The notes: generated by a model from the letters alone, not told the origin. Positions 11,283 through 21,488 are shown, counted from the first letter of the stretch. The stretch is 64,000 nucleotides of DNA from Candidatus Campylobacter infans (GCA_009827235.1 SPMW01000002.1:1-64000); one strand, 5' to 3'. Made by a program: numbers and translations.

Positions 11283-12110
11283 TTAAGAGAAATTTTTTAT
11301 TGTTTTGGCTATGTTTTCTATAATCCACTCTGGCGTGCTTGCCCCTGCTGTAATGCCACAAAGTTTTTTGTTTATAAACCATTGTTTTTGTAATTCATCG
11401 GCGTTTTCTATGTGATAGCTATCTTTACAAAGCGATTTGGAGATTAAAAAGAGTTGTTTTGTATTTGAGCTATTTTTACCGCCAATTACTATCATTATAT
11501 CAGCGCGTCTAGCTAGCTCTTCTGCTGCTTCTTGGTTTTCAAGCGTGGCGTTGCAAATTGTATTAAATACGCGCACTTCTTTTGCGCGTTTCATTAAATA
11601 AACCACCAAGGCACTATATTTTTCTATTTTTTTGGTGGTTTGAGAGATTAGGGCGATTTTATTTGATAGCTTGATATTTTCAAGTTCATCTGTGCTAAGG
11701 ACGATATGGACGCGGTTTGTAGCGTAGCTTGCCACGCTTTTAGCCTCAGGATGCTCTTTATCGCCAAAATACACTATTTCATAGCCAGCAGCGCTCATAT
11801 CAGCGGCGATTTTTTGAGGTTTGGTTACAAAAGGGCAGGTTGCATCGATGATTTTTATGTCTTTTTTGCTTAGTTTTCCAAGGTCGTTTTTTGTAATGCC
11901 GTGAGTGCGAATGATGGCGGTTTTTTCGTTTGTTAATTCATCTATGCTTTTTAGTGTTTTTACATTGCATTCAGTTTGTAGGCGCTTGATTTCAAGGTTG
12001 TTGTGGATTAATTCGCCAATAGTGCTAGCACCGCTTGCTTTTTGTGCGATTTTAACCGCGCGCCTTACGCCAAAGCAAAACCCACAATTTTTAGCTATTT
12101 CAATTTGCAT
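11283..12110 (-). CDS. ispH: 4-hydroxy-3-methylbut-2-enyl diphosphate reductase IspH
   Basis: A 275-residue iron-sulphur enzyme for the last step of the MEP isoprenoid pathway, making IPP and DMAPP. The three cysteines that bind the [4Fe-4S] cluster are present: Cys12 (NCGFCFGVRRAV), Cys92 (DATCPFV) and Cys186 (NTICNATLENQ). The catalytic glutamate segment TxxNQ-like ATLENQEA follows. Last gene of pheS-pheT-aroA-ispH, 26 bases after aroA. In C. jejuni this operon is known to continue with rpsA; here the next gene is the MATE exporter instead. Confidence 0.97.
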   Translation of the reverse strand: MQIEIAKNCGFCFGVRRAVKIAQKASGASTIGELIHNNLEIKRLQTECNVKTLKSIDELTNEKTAIIRTHGITKNDLGKLSKKDIKIIDATCPFVTKPQKIAADMSAAGYEIVYFGDKEHPEAKSVASYATNRVHIVLSTDELENIKLSNKIALISQTTKKIEKYSALVVYLMKRAKEVRVFNTICNATLENQEAAEELARRADIMIVIGGKNSSNTKQLFLISKSLCKDSYHIENADELQKQWFINKKLCGITAGASTPEWIIENIAKTIKNFS

Positions 12111-12136
12111 ATTTACCGCCGTTTAAAATTTTAATA

Positions 12137-13456
12137 TTAAAATTTGGCGTTTTGATCGCCATATAAAGAATCTAAGCATTGTTTAAAATTTGGAAAAGAA
12201 GTAGAAATAAACTCCGCCCCGCTAATTTCCATTCCACATCTTAAACCTAAAATAGCAAAACTCATAGCGATTCTATGATCGCCGTGGCTGTCGATTTGGG
12301 CAGGTTTTAGATTTTTGCTTTGTGGATCGCCTGTTATTATAAAGCCATCATCTAATTCTTGCGCTTTTATGCCACAAGCTTTTAGCGCGTTTATGGTTAC
12401 TGCTATTCTATCGCTTTCTTTTACTCTTAATTCTTTTGCGTTTTTTAGCACGCTCGTGCCATTTGCGCAAGCAAAAGCGATAGCAAGTGCTGGCGCTTCA
12501 TCAATTAGCCAAGAAATTTTATCGTCAATTTCTACTGCTTTTAGCCCCTCTTGAGGCGCGCTAATGGTGAGCGTGCCGATATCATCATATAAGCAAGCGT
12601 TTTTTTCATAACTAATTTGTGCGCCCATTTTTTCAAGCACTTTAAAGGCTTGTATGCGCGTAGGATTTAATAAAATATTTTGAAATTTTACCCTTGCGTT
12701 TTTAGTAATAGCAGCTGCTACTCCAAAGAAAAAACAAGAGCTAGGATCATTTGGAATACTGATATTTAGGGGATTTAGCGGTGCTTGGAGCGGGTTTATT
12801 GTAACCTCGTGCTTGCCGTTTTTATCTATTTTTTGGCTTAGATTTGCGCCCATGGCTTTTAGCATTTTTTCGCTATGATCCCTGCTTAGCTCATCTTCGC
12901 TAATTATCGCGCCTTTGTTTTGTAAGCTAGCTAGGATTAGGGCGGTTTTGACCTGGGCTGAGGCTATTGGGCTATGATAATTAAAGTAGTTTAATTCTTG
13001 CCCGCAAATTGCAATGGGTGCTTTATTTGCGTTATCTCTGCCATAAAATTTCGCCCCTACGCTAGATAGAGGCTTTGTGATTCTTCGCATTGGGCGTTCA
13101 TTTAAATACATATCACCGCTAAGGACAAAAAACTCATCTTTTATACCAGCTAGCAAGCCCATAAAGATTCTCATAGCCGTGCCAGAGTTGCCACATTCTA
13201 AAATTTTATTTGCTGAAATAATTTTATCTGGCGCGGTGATGATGTATTCGCCATCGTTTATGTTTTCAACCTTTGCGCCAAGGGCTTTTATGGTATTTAG
13301 TGTGTTTAGGCAATCTTGTGCTTGTAGATAATTTTTTATATGATTTTCGCCCTTGCTTAATAGTGAAAAAATCGCCGCGCGGTGGCTTATTGATTTATCG
13401 CTAGCAAGCTGTGTAAAGCTTATGTCAAAAGAGTTTTTTAATGGAGTTATTTTCAT
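12137..13456 (-). CDS. aroA: 3-phosphoshikimate 1-carboxyvinyltransferase (EPSP synthase) AroA
   Basis: A 439-residue EPSP synthase of the shikimate pathway: it joins shikimate-3-phosphate and PEP. Seen in sequence are the N-terminal SDKSISHRAAIFSLL (Lys and Arg that hold the substrates), CGNSGTAMR, LNERPMRRI, KESDRI and the C-terminal DSHGDHRIAMSFAI. Length is normal. It overlaps pheT by four bases (ATGA) and is followed by ispH. Confidence 0.98.
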   Translation of the reverse strand: MKITPLKNSFDISFTQLASDKSISHRAAIFSLLSKGENHIKNYLQAQDCLNTLNTIKALGAKVENINDGEYIITAPDKIISANKILECGNSGTAMRIFMGLLAGIKDEFFVLSGDMYLNERPMRRITKPLSSVGAKFYGRDNANKAPIAICGQELNYFNYHSPIASAQVKTALILASLQNKGAIISEDELSRDHSEKMLKAMGANLSQKIDKNGKHEVTINPLQAPLNPLNISIPNDPSSCFFFGVAAAITKNARVKFQNILLNPTRIQAFKVLEKMGAQISYEKNACLYDDIGTLTISAPQEGLKAVEIDDKISWLIDEAPALAIAFACANGTSVLKNAKELRVKESDRIAVTINALKACGIKAQELDDGFIITGDPQSKNLKPAQIDSHGDHRIAMSFAILGLRCGMEISGAEFISTSFPNFKQCLDSLYGDQNAKF

Positions 13457-15780
13457 CTTAAATCAATGCCTAAATTTTGTTTTAACGCATTTAAAATTTG
13501 CTCCATTAACGCGTTTATTTCATCATCTACTAAGGTTTTGTTATTATCTTGAAAACTAAAAGATATGCTTAGGCTAGCATTAGAGCCTAGGCTTTCATCT
13601 TTATATTTATCAACTGGGCTAAACTCTCTTAATGAGCTGATATTTAGGCTATTGATACATTCTTTTATTTGGTCGTAGCTGATTTGATTTGATACTAGCA
13701 AGCTTAAATCTCTATTGATTGCTGGATAGCGGGAGTATTCTTTAATGATTGTGTTTGTTTGGGTTATTTTGTCAAAATCTATTTCGCATACATAAGTATA
13801 AGTTGGCAAGTCTTTTTTAAGCTCTAAGCTAAATCGCCCACAAAAGCCGATTTTTACGCCATTTTGATAAATATCTGCGCTTTCGTATTGGCTTAAAAAG
13901 CTATATTGCGTGCTTTTTTTAAGCTCGATTTTGCCAAAAATCTTTTGTATATCATTAACAAAATTAAATAAATTAAGCCCTGCGCCTTTTTGGCCATTTA
14001 GCAAGCTTGGGGCGTGATTAAGCCCGCTTGAAATAAAGGCTAATTTAGAGCTTTGAATGCCGTGCGCGCTAAAAACCTCGCCGTATTCAAAAAGCTTGAT
14101 TACCTTTTTGCCGTTTTTAGCGTTGCGAATGGCTGAGTTTAATAAAGCATTTAATAAAGTCGGTTTTAGCGCGCTAAGCTCGTTTGTGATAGGATTTGCG
14201 ATTTTTAAGCTACAAGGGGCAAAACCAAGTTCTCTTAGCTCGCTTTCATCATCAAAAACATAATGAACGCATTCAAAAAAGCCAGCCATCGTGGCCTTTT
14301 GGCGTAAAATTTTGGCTTGTTTGTATTGAATTAGGGCTTGATTGGTGTATGATTTTTGGGCAAATTCTAGCGGGCGCGGGCTGATGTTATCTATGCCAAT
14401 TATTCTTACGACCTCTTCGCAAATATCTTGGGCATTTTGTATATCGTGGCGATATAATGGTGCTTTGGCGTAAAATTGTAAGGCATCGTTTTCGGCTGTG
14501 TTGATTTCAAAATTTAGCTTTTTTAAAATTTTAATTATGGTGTTTTTATTTATTTCAAGGCCGATTATTTGGCTAATTGTGTTAGCGTTTATTAAAATAT
14601 TTTCTTGTTTTGTGTTTGGTTTTATTATTTGAGCGCCACCATATAGGCTTGAACTGGCAATTAAACGCTCAAAAAGCAAGCTTGTGCCTACTTCAAGCTC
14701 AGGCTCACTGCCACGCAAGGTGCGATAAGTGATTTCATCTTTTGCTTGATTTTTATCATTGCCTAGGCTTGTGGCGATGATTTGCGGTGGTGTGTAGCTA
14801 GCTTCGATGATGATGGTTTGGCTGTTTTTATCCACGCTTGCAAAATCGTTTTGATGTATGCCAGCTACGGCTAAAAGCTCATCATTTGCATAAATTAAGC
14901 TTTCGTTATATTTGCCAGCTTGGATTTTTAAGCTGATTTTTTCGTTGTTTTTAGCGATTTTTTCGTAATCATAAGCCCTAAAAATCACGCCGCTACTATA
15001 AGTTGCGTATTGTAAAATCGCTTTTATAGGTAATTTATTTGCATTTTCTAGTAAGTTTAGTCTTAAAAGCGTGAGCAAATTTAAAGAAAAATCATTTAAA
15101 CGCATAATTTTATAAAAAAATGCGCTTTGGTTATTGGCGGTATTTGATATGCTAAGCAAGCGACCTATGCCGATTTTTTCGTCATCGTCTTTTTTAATAA
15201 AATTTATTTTTTTCAAACTTAGATCAAATTTTGCAGCCAAATCCCTGCTAATGCCACGCACACTAAGACAATCCCCACGATTAGGCGTAAGCTCAATTTC
15301 TATAATATCTGTATTAAATGCGCTATATTCATTTAATGGCTTGCCTATGATTAACTCACCAATGCTATCATCAAGCACCATTATGCCCTCATTTATATCG
15401 CCTAGGCCAAGCTCGCGCGCTGAGCAGAGCATACCACAACTCTCCACGCCTCTAAGCTTTGCTTTTTTGATTGTAATATCGCCGATTTTTGCGCCCTCGC
15501 GCGCGCAAGCTACCATTTGATTAGCCTTGACATTTGGCGCGCCACAGACTATTTGTAAAATTTCATCATTGCCAACATCTACTTTACAAACATGTAAATG
15601 ATCGCTGTTTTCGTGCATTTGGCGCTCTAAAATTTTAGCTACTACTACATTATCTGCTACTTTTAGTGCTTGGCAGCTATCAACTTCTAAGCCGATTTGA
15701 TTTAATGCTTGCGTGATTTCTTGCGTGCTTTTATCTTTTAAATCTATCCATTCATTTAGCCATTCTGTGCTTATTTTCAT
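13453..15780 (-). CDS. pheT: Phenylalanyl-tRNA synthetase beta subunit PheT
   Basis: A 775-residue beta subunit of the alpha2beta2 synthetase that charges tRNA-Phe. It has the N-terminal tRNA-binding (EMAP/OB) domain with [20 protein letters not shown], the B3/B4 editing domain that hydrolyses mischarged Tyr, B5 with [20 protein letters not shown] and the C-terminal anticodon-binding ferredoxin-like domain ([20 protein letters not shown]). It overlaps pheS and aroA by four bases each. Confidence 0.98.
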   Translation of the reverse strand: MKISTEWLNEWIDLKDKSTQEITQALNQIGLEVDSCQALKVADNVVVAKILERQMHENSDHLHVCKVDVGNDEILQIVCGAPNVKANQMVACAREGAKIGDITIKKAKLRGVESCGMLCSARELGLGDINEGIMVLDDSIGELIIGKPLNEYSAFNTDIIEIELTPNRGDCLSVRGISRDLAAKFDLSLKKINFIKKDDDEKIGIGRLLSISNTANNQSAFFYKIMRLNDFSLNLLTLLRLNLLENANKLPIKAILQYATYSSGVIFRAYDYEKIAKNNEKISLKIQAGKYNESLIYANDELLAVAGIHQNDFASVDKNSQTIIIEASYTPPQIIATSLGNDKNQAKDEITYRTLRGSEPELEVGTSLLFERLIASSSLYGGAQIIKPNTKQENILINANTISQIIGLEINKNTIIKILKKLNFEINTAENDALQFYAKAPLYRHDIQNAQDICEEVVRIIGIDNISPRPLEFAQKSYTNQALIQYKQAKILRQKATMAGFFECVHYVFDDESELRELGFAPCSLKIANPITNELSALKPTLLNALLNSAIRNAKNGKKVIKLFEYGEVFSAHGIQSSKLAFISSGLNHAPSLLNGQKGAGLNLFNFVNDIQKIFGKIELKKSTQYSFLSQYESADIYQNGVKIGFCGRFSLELKKDLPTYTYVCEIDFDKITQTNTIIKEYSRYPAINRDLSLLVSNQISYDQIKECINSLNISSLREFSPVDKYKDESLGSNASLSISFSFQDNNKTLVDDEINALMEQILNALKQNLGIDLR

Positions 15781-16769
15781 CTAAATTGCTCCAATAATCT
15801 TAAATCCGCTTCAAATAAACTACGCAAATCAGGTATGCGGTGAAGTAGCATTGCAAGGCGTTCTACCCCAAGCCCAAAGGCATAGCCACTTACATTTTTA
15901 TAATTTACAGCCTTAAATACATTCTCATCTACAATCCCAGCACCAAGCACTTCTAGCCAGCCTGTTTGCTTACACACACGGCACCCGCTACCACCGCAAA
16001 ATATACAACTAATATCAACCTCAGTGCTAGGCTCAGTAAAAGGGAAAAAACTAGGGCGAAAACGCACTCTAACATCGCCAAATAAATATTTTAGAAAATT
16101 TTCTAATATATCTTTTAAATTGGCAAAGCTCACCTTTAAGCCCTCTTCAACCACCAAGCCTTCAACTTGATGAAACATCGGCGTGTGCGTAAGATCTAAA
16201 TCCCGCCTAAACACCGCACCTGGTGCTATCATACGAATTGGAGGCTTTTGAGCTTGCATTGTGCGGATTTGAACCGGGCTTGTATGTGTGCGAAGCAATC
16301 TAAAATCATTTAAATAAAAAGTATCTTGCATATCGCGCGCTGGGTGAAAAGGTGGCAAATTTAATGCTTCAAAATTGTGAAAATCATCTTCTATTAATGG
16401 TCCATTTTCTACACTAAAATTAAGCGATATGAAGTATTCTATGATTTTATCCATAGTATCCATTACAGGATGTAATGCACCACTTTCGCAAGGCTGGCTA
16501 AATAAACTCACATCAACGCCATCAGCTTGCATTGTTTGTTTGATATGTTCATTTTCAAGCTGTGATTTTTTATTTTCTATTAGCGTGCTAAACTCGTCTT
16601 TTAGGGTATTTAGCTGGGCGGCTGCTTGCTTTTTTTGTTCTGCGTCAAGTTCTTTTAAGCTAGCAAAGCCAGCGGTGATTTTACCCTTTTTGCCTAGTAA
16701 TTCAAGCCTTAAAGATTCTAATTCATTTAAATTAGAAGCGTTTGAAATTTTAATTTTGTATTCTTGCAA
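15777..16769 (-). CDS. pheS: Phenylalanyl-tRNA synthetase alpha subunit PheS, TTG start
   Basis: Catalytic alpha subunit of 330 residues, a class II synthetase core with [55 protein letters not shown] and [18 protein letters not shown]. The frame is open from an ATG at 16862, but that start would add 31 residues with a hydrophobic stretch absent from the family. The TTG at 16769, preceded by AAAAGGC, gives the usual 330-residue protein and leaves about 107 bases for divergent promoters facing the HIT gene. First gene of pheST-aroA-ispH. Confidence 0.94.
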   Translation of the reverse strand: MQEYKIKISNASNLNELESLRLELLGKKGKITAGFASLKELDAEQKKQAAAQLNTLKDEFSTLIENKKSQLENEHIKQTMQADGVDVSLFSQPCESGALHPVMDTMDKIIEYFISLNFSVENGPLIEDDFHNFEALNLPPFHPARDMQDTFYLNDFRLLRTHTSPVQIRTMQAQKPPIRMIAPGAVFRRDLDLTHTPMFHQVEGLVVEEGLKVSFANLKDILENFLKYLFGDVRVRFRPSFFPFTEPSTEVDISCIFCGGSGCRVCKQTGWLEVLGAGIVDENVFKAVNYKNVSGYAFGLGVERLAMLLHRIPDLRSLFEADLRLLEQFR

Positions 16770-16838
16770 TTTCTTGCCTTTTTTAAAATTTTTGGCGCTA
16801 ATTCTAGCTAAAAAACTTAAAATTGATATAAAATAAGC

Positions 16839-16844
16839 TATAAT
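16839..16844 (+). promoter_or_regulatory. -10 box for the HIT-family gene
   Basis: TATAAT lies 32 bases before the HIT gene start, with no good -35 box, as is normal for Campylobacter vegetative promoters. The gene has AAAGGA as ribosome binding site. Confidence 0.5.
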
Positions 16845-16876
16845 CGCCCGCTTGATTTTCAAATAAAGGATTTAAG

Positions 16877-17236
16877 ATGGATTGTGTATTTTGTCAAATT
16901 GTAGATGGTAAAATTCCAAGCAATAAGGTGCTTGAAAATGATAAATTTTTAGCATTTCATGATATCAACCCAAAAGCGCCAGTGCATGTGCTAATAATAC
17001 CAAAAAATCACATAGATAATTTCCAACAAAGCCCTGGGGAGATGTTTGGGGATATGAGCGGGTTTATCCAAGAAGTAGCAATTGTTACAGGCGTGGATAA
17101 AAGTGGTTATAGATTGATTACAAATTGTGGCGAAAATGGCGGACAAGAAGTAATGCATTTGCATTTTCATTTATTAGGCGGTAAAAAATTACCTTGGGCG
17201 CAAAATTTATCAAAAGATCCAAAAACATCATTTTAA
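16877..17236 (+). CDS. HIT-family nucleotide-binding hydrolase (HinT-like)
   Basis: A 119-residue histidine-triad protein. The active-site motif HxHxH appears as MHLHFHLLGG, and the N-terminus MDCVFCQIVDGKIPS has the CxxC-type start of the Hint branch. Such enzymes cleave AMP from phosphoramidates and acyl- or aminoacyl-adenylates. Single gene with a terminator directly after it. The physiological substrate is not known; a link to the phosphoramidate genes elsewhere in the window would be speculation because HIT proteins are universal. Confidence 0.95.
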   Translation: MDCVFCQIVDGKIPSNKVLENDKFLAFHDINPKAPVHVLIIPKNHIDNFQQSPGEMFGDMSGFIQEVAIVTGVDKSGYRLITNCGENGGQEVMHLHFHLLGGKKLPWAQNLSKDPKTSF

Positions 17237-17242
17237 TTTTTT

Positions 17243-17268
17243 AGCTCAGCATTTGCTGGGCTTTTTTT
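17243..17268 (+). terminator. Rho-independent terminator after the HIT gene
   Basis: AGCTCAGC (17243-17250) and GCTGGGCT (17255-17262) form an 8-bp stem with one G-U pair and a four-base loop, followed by a run of seven T. A textbook intrinsic terminator. Confidence 0.9.
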
Positions 17269-17324
17269 AAGCAAACAAACTTATTTACATTTAATTTAGT
17301 TTTAAGGTGTAAAATCTGCGCCCA

Positions 17325-18122
17325 ATGCAAATTAAAGCTAAAAAATATTTCGGTCAAAATTTTTTAAAAGATCAAAGCGTAAAGCAAAAAATCATCAAAG
17401 CGATTCCCAAGAGCGATTTAATCGTAGAAATTGGGCCTGGCTTAGGTGATTTAACTCGTGAGCTTTTAGGCATTTGCCATAGTTTGCGATGTTTTGAGAT
17501 AGACACTGAGCTGTTTGCGATTTTGCAAAAGAGCTTTGCTAATGAGATAAAAAGCGCTCATTTAGAGTTAATAAATGCTGATGCGAGCGCGCTTTGTGAT
17601 GATGAAATTAGCCAAAAGCCGTATTTTTTGGCTGCTAATTTACCATACTATGTCGCTACAAATATGATTTTAAGGGCTTTGCGCGATGAGCGTTGTCTTG
17701 GTTTTGTGGTGATGATACAGCGCGAGGTAGCATTAAAATTTAGCGCACAGCCAAAACAAAGCGAGCATTGCGCTTTAAGCTTGCTGGCTAGTTTATATGG
17801 GGATTGTGAGCTGCTTTTTGAAGTTTTGCCTAATTGTTTTGAGCCTGCTCCAAAGGTTACAAGCGCAGTAATTAGGCTAATTAAAGCCAAAAAAGCTAAA
17901 CTTGAAAACAAAGAAATTAAAAATTTTGAAAATTTTTTGAGGCTAGCTTTTATCTCTCCACGCAAAACTCTTTTAAAAAATCTCAGCACAAATTTTGATA
18001 AAACGCGCTTAGAGCAGATTTTTAAAATTTTAAACCTAAGCCAAACTATCCGTCCTCACGAGCTAAATCTTACCTTATTTTTAGATTTATTTAAGGAATT
18101 TAGCAATGCAAAATACAAATGA
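17325..18122 (+). CDS. rsmA: 16S rRNA (adenine1518-N6/adenine1519-N6)-dimethyltransferase RsmA
   Basis: A 265-residue SAM-dependent enzyme (KsgA) that dimethylates two adjacent adenines near the 3' end of 16S rRNA during small-subunit assembly. Motifs are KYFGQNFLKD at the N-terminus, the SAM motif IVEIGPGLGDLT and the catalytic NLPYYVATNMI, then FEPAPKVTSAVIRL. A TAAAAT box only about 15 bases before the ATG suggests a very short leader. Its last 17 bases overlap the rnj start, so the two RNA-related genes are coupled. Confidence 0.97.
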   Translation: MQIKAKKYFGQNFLKDQSVKQKIIKAIPKSDLIVEIGPGLGDLTRELLGICHSLRCFEIDTELFAILQKSFANEIKSAHLELINADASALCDDEISQKPYFLAANLPYYVATNMILRALRDERCLGFVVMIQREVALKFSAQPKQSEHCALSLLASLYGDCELLFEVLPNCFEPAPKVTSAVIRLIKAKKAKLENKEIKNFENFLRLAFISPRKTLLKNLSTNFDKTRLEQIFKILNLSQTIRPHELNLTLFLDLFKEFSNAKYK

Positions 18123-20211
18123 AAATAGCACCAATCAAGCAACCACGAATGTAGTAGATAGTTTTTTTGGAGCTGATGATTTTAACGCAAGCGCTCCACT
18201 AGATGCTCCAAATAAAGCCAAAAAATTTAAAAATCATCGCAAAAATCTACAAAAACAAAACGCCGCAGCCAAGGCAAAAGCAGCTGCTGAGCAAGCAAGA
18301 GAGCAATTAAAAAGCAACAACACTCAAAATTTCACCACCGAAGAAAAAAATCCCCAAAATCAGCCAAATTTTAATAATGCAACAAAACAAAACTCTCAAA
18401 ACTTTCAAAAAGATAAAAACAAAAAACGCTCTAAAAAATCCACTCATACAATAAAATTAAGCGGTAATGAAGACTGGCAAAAGGCGATGCAAGCAAGCAT
18501 AAAAGCAAATAAACAAATGCACGATGAGCGCTTGCATCCTCTTAAAAACGCAAATGATGCAAGTGTGAAGGTGCGCATTACTCCACTTGGCGGACTTGGC
18601 GAAATAGGCGCGAATATGACCGTTTTTGAAACGGATAATGATGCGATAATTGTCGATGTGGGAATGAGTTTTCCTGATGAAAATATGCCAGGGGTTGATA
18701 TTTTAGTACCTGATTTTAGTTATATAAGAAAAATTAAAGATAAGGTGCGCGCTGTGTTAATAACGCACGCACACGAAGATCACATTGGTGCGATGCCGTA
18801 TTTTTTTAAGGAATTTCAATTCCCAATTTATGCAACGCCCTTGCCACTTGGTATGATAAGCAATAAATTTGAAGAGCACGGATTAAAGGCGCATAGAAGT
18901 TATTTTCGCCCTATACAAAAGCGTAAAATTTATGAAATAGGCGAGTTTGAGGTGGAGTTTATCCATATAACGCACTCAGTAATTGATGCAAGCGCGCTAG
19001 CAATTAAAACAAAAGCGGGCGTGATAATTCACACGGGCGATTTTAAGCTTGATCCTACGCCAATTGATGGCTATGCTACTGATTTACACCGCTTGGCTCA
19101 TTATGGCGAAGAGGGCGTGCTTTTGTTGATGAGCGATAGCACAAATAGCTGGCGCGATGGTGTAACAAAAAGTGAAAATAGTGTAGGCAAGACCTTTGAT
19201 GAGCTTTTTGATAAGGCAAAAGGGCGCGTTATAATGAGCACTTTTAGCTCAAATATTCACCGCGTTTTTCAAGCCATAGAGCGTGGTATAAAGCACGGGC
19301 GCAAGGTTTGTGTGATAGGGCGAAGTATGGAGCGCAATCTTTTTACTGCGATTGAGCTAGGTTATATATCGCTTAAAAAAGAAATTTTCATAGATGCAAA
19401 TGAAGTAGCTAAATATAAAGATAATGAAATTTTAATTGTTACCACCGGCTCGCAAGGTGAAACAATGAGCGCGCTTTATCGCATGGCAACTGATGAGCAT
19501 AAATACATCAAAATCAAGCCAAGCGATCAAATAATCATCTCTGCTAAGGCAATACCTGGCAATGAAGCAAGCGTTTCGGCTGTACTAAATTATTTGCTTA
19601 AAAATGGCGCAAGCGTGGCGTATCAAGATTTTAGCGAAATTCATGTTAGCGGGCATGCAGCTAGCGAAGAGCAAAAAATGATGCTAAACTTAATAAAACC
19701 AAAATTTTTCTTGCCTGTGCATGGCGAATACAACCACATTTTAAGGCATAAAGAGCATGCCATAGCTTGCGGGGTCGATGAGCGCAATATTTATTTGATG
19801 AATGATGGTGATCAAATGGAGCTAACACAACGCTACTTAAAGCGCGCACGCACCGTAAAAACTGGCAAAACTTTCATAGATAATCAAATCGGCAAGCAAA
19901 TAAGCGATGATGTAGTAATTGACCGCCAGCAACTAAGCGAGGCCGGTATAATCGTAATAATGGCACAAATCGATCGCAACGCAAAACGCTTGATCAAAAA
20001 TCGCGTAATTACTCACGGCTTAATTGGCGAGCGCGCAAATACAAGCAAAGAGCTTCAAGGCGTGATCGAGCAGTTTTTATCAAATGTGCGCGATGATCTT
20101 TTAAACGACACCAAAGCCTTAGAAAATCAAATCCGCCAAGTAGTTCGCAAGCATATATTTAGAAAAATTAAAAAATACCCAACAATAGTGCCAATAATTT
20201 ATTTGATGTGA
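18106..20211 (+). CDS. rnj: Ribonuclease J with long Asn/Gln-rich N-terminal extension
   Basis: A 701-residue RNase J, the beta-CASP metallo-beta-lactamase enzyme with endo- and 5'-3' exonuclease activity that is the main mRNA decay enzyme in Campylobacterota. The zinc motif HAHEDH is at residues 221-226; GDFKLDPTP and the beta-CASP region with STFSSNIHRVFQ and TTGSQGE follow, with the C-terminal PVHGEY and a basic tail. Residues 1 to about 140 are a low-complexity extension rich in Asn, Gln, Lys and Ala that is absent from Bacillus RNase J but typical of Helicobacter/Campylobacter enzymes. The ATG at 18106 has AAGGAAT before it and lies inside rsmA. Confidence 0.96.
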   Translation: MQNTNENSTNQATTNVVDSFFGADDFNASAPLDAPNKAKKFKNHRKNLQKQNAAAKAKAAAEQAREQLKSNNTQNFTTEEKNPQNQPNFNNATKQNSQNFQKDKNKKRSKKSTHTIKLSGNEDWQKAMQASIKANKQMHDERLHPLKNANDASVKVRITPLGGLGEIGANMTVFETDNDAIIVDVGMSFPDENMPGVDILVPDFSYIRKIKDKVRAVLITHAHEDHIGAMPYFFKEFQFPIYATPLPLGMISNKFEEHGLKAHRSYFRPIQKRKIYEIGEFEVEFIHITHSVIDASALAIKTKAGVIIHTGDFKLDPTPIDGYATDLHRLAHYGEEGVLLLMSDSTNSWRDGVTKSENSVGKTFDELFDKAKGRVIMSTFSSNIHRVFQAIERGIKHGRKVCVIGRSMERNLFTAIELGYISLKKEIFIDANEVAKYKDNEILIVTTGSQGETMSALYRMATDEHKYIKIKPSDQIIISAKAIPGNEASVSAVLNYLLKNGASVAYQDFSEIHVSGHAASEEQKMMLNLIKPKFFLPVHGEYNHILRHKEHAIACGVDERNIYLMNDGDQMELTQRYLKRARTVKTGKTFIDNQIGKQISDDVVIDRQQLSEAGIIVIMAQIDRNAKRLIKNRVITHGLIGERANTSKELQGVIEQFLSNVRDDLLNDTKALENQIRQVVRKHIFRKIKKYPTIVPIIYLM

Positions 20212-20215
20212 GCCT

Positions 20216-20247
20216 AAAGCGCAAGCTAGCACACTTGCTTGCGCTTT
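20216..20247 (+). terminator. Stem-loop terminator after rnj
   Basis: An 11-bp perfect stem (AAAGCGCAAGC / GCTTGCGCTTT) with a 10-base loop begins four bases after the rnj stop codon. The tail GCTTTGCGTGTTTAAA is only moderately T-rich. Confidence 0.65.
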
Positions 20248-20353
20248 GCTTTGCGTGTTTAAAGGTGCGCAATTAAAATTTAGCCTTTAAATTTCACTAT
20301 AATTTACTTGATTTAAAATTTTATATTATGCCACTAGAAATTATAGAATTTGC

Positions 20354-21286
20354 TTAATTTAAAATTTCACAATATAACGCTGTTTCAATGCTTATGGTGT
20401 TATCAACTGGCTTATGGATTTTAAATTTATAGCCAAGATCTAGGCTTTCAATAAAGGGCTTTATGCCAAAAAATTGCTCTGGGTGATGGTAAATGCTAAT
20501 TAGCATAGCTGGGCGCTGGGTTTTTATGGTTTCTAATCCGCCACGCAAAAAATCCATCTCACCGCCTTCAATATCCACCTTTATAAAGCCGATTTTTAGG
20601 TTATTTTCGCGCACATATTCATCTAGGGTTATTACGCTAACATCTTCATATTCGCCGTTATTATAGCTATACATCGCGCTACTTGCTGAGCCTGCTAGGT
20701 TTATTCGCATACTGCCTTTTGCGCTACCAAGGGCAAGTTTATTTGGGATTATTTGAGAGCTTTCATTCATTTGTAAGGTTTTTTGCATAAGTTCAAAGTT
20801 TTTGCTAGTGGCTTCAAAGGTGTGGATTTTTTCTTTTGTAAATTCTCTAAAAATTAGCGCGCTATCGCCTATAAAGCCGCCTACATCGATAATATCTTTA
20901 TCTTTGATGTTTATCAGAGTTGTTTGATCAAATGTATTCATTGAGTGCTTATCCCAAAACACGCCTACTTCAAAATGCTTTATTGGCAAAAAATATCCAT
21001 CATAATAATAACGCGATGGCGTGAGCATAAAGATATTTGGGTAAAACTCAAAGCAAATTTTTTCTAATTTCTCACTTTCATCAGCGCTTAAATTCCCAAA
21101 ACTCCCATCCTGGCTTAAAAGTGCGCTTTGGACGCGTGAGATTATGCGATAGACACATTCGGTGCTAGTTTTATCTAAGCCCTTTGTAAGATTTTGGATT
21201 TTTTCCCAAGCATCGGGGCTATTTAATAATTCTTTTGCGATCATTTCTTGCATTGGGTGCTTTGTGATTATGTTAAAATTTAGCAT
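20354..21286 (-). CDS. FkbM-family SAM-dependent methyltransferase
   Basis: A 310-residue protein with the FkbM methyltransferase domain in its second half: the SAM-binding IIDVGGFIGDSALIF, then FEATSKNFELMQ, and the conserved VITLDEYV and IGFIKVDIEGGEMDFLRG. FkbM enzymes O-methylate hydroxyl groups, in Campylobacter usually on sugars of capsule, lipo-oligosaccharide or flagellar glycans. It stands alone between rnj and ackA. AAAGGATAAAA precedes the ATG at 21286, and a -10 box (TAAAAT, 21316-21311) is joined directly to a run of 14 T on its coding strand, so expression may vary with tract length. The acceptor is unknown. Confidence 0.88.
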   Translation of the reverse strand: MLNFNIITKHPMQEMIAKELLNSPDAWEKIQNLTKGLDKTSTECVYRIISRVQSALLSQDGSFGNLSADESEKLEKICFEFYPNIFMLTPSRYYYDGYFLPIKHFEVGVFWDKHSMNTFDQTTLINIKDKDIIDVGGFIGDSALIFREFTKEKIHTFEATSKNFELMQKTLQMNESSQIIPNKLALGSAKGSMRINLAGSASSAMYSYNNGEYEDVSVITLDEYVRENNLKIGFIKVDIEGGEMDFLRGGLETIKTQRPAMLISIYHHPEQFFGIKPFIESLDLGYKFKIHKPVDNTISIETALYCEILN

Positions 21287-21310
21287 TTTTATCCTTTTAT
21301 GAAAAAGCGC

Positions 21311-21331
21311 ATTTTAGAAAAAAAAAAAAAA
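21311..21331 (-). promoter_or_regulatory. -10 box with a 14-base homopolymer in the FkbM gene promoter
   Basis: On the - strand a run of 14 T (21331-21318) is followed by C and TAAAAT (21316-21311), then 24 bases to the ATG with AAGGA between. Campylobacter vegetative promoters use a T-rich segment upstream of the -10 box. A slippery tract of this length at that place could change promoter strength when it gains or loses bases. Confidence 0.55.
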
Positions 21332-21482
21332 CAAACGGCAACAACGAGTTTTGCTAAGAAATTTTAAAATTTTAAATACAAAAAAATATAATAAAAATTA
21401 TAAAATGTGTAAAATCGTAACATTTTAACTTTATTTTTAATTTAATTTATCCTTATTTTATAAAAGATTTTAGATTTTTTCG

Positions 21483-21488
21483 TATAAT
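21483..21488 (+). promoter_or_regulatory. -10 box of ackA
   Basis: TATAAT preceded by a T-rich stretch (TTAGATTTTTTCG), the common Campylobacter promoter form, 34 bases before the chosen ackA start. Confidence 0.55.

Noticed and set aside
16770-16862. Signal-peptide-like extension of pheS
   Set aside because: A cytoplasmic synthetase does not have it; TTG at 16769 with a good RBS gives the usual length.
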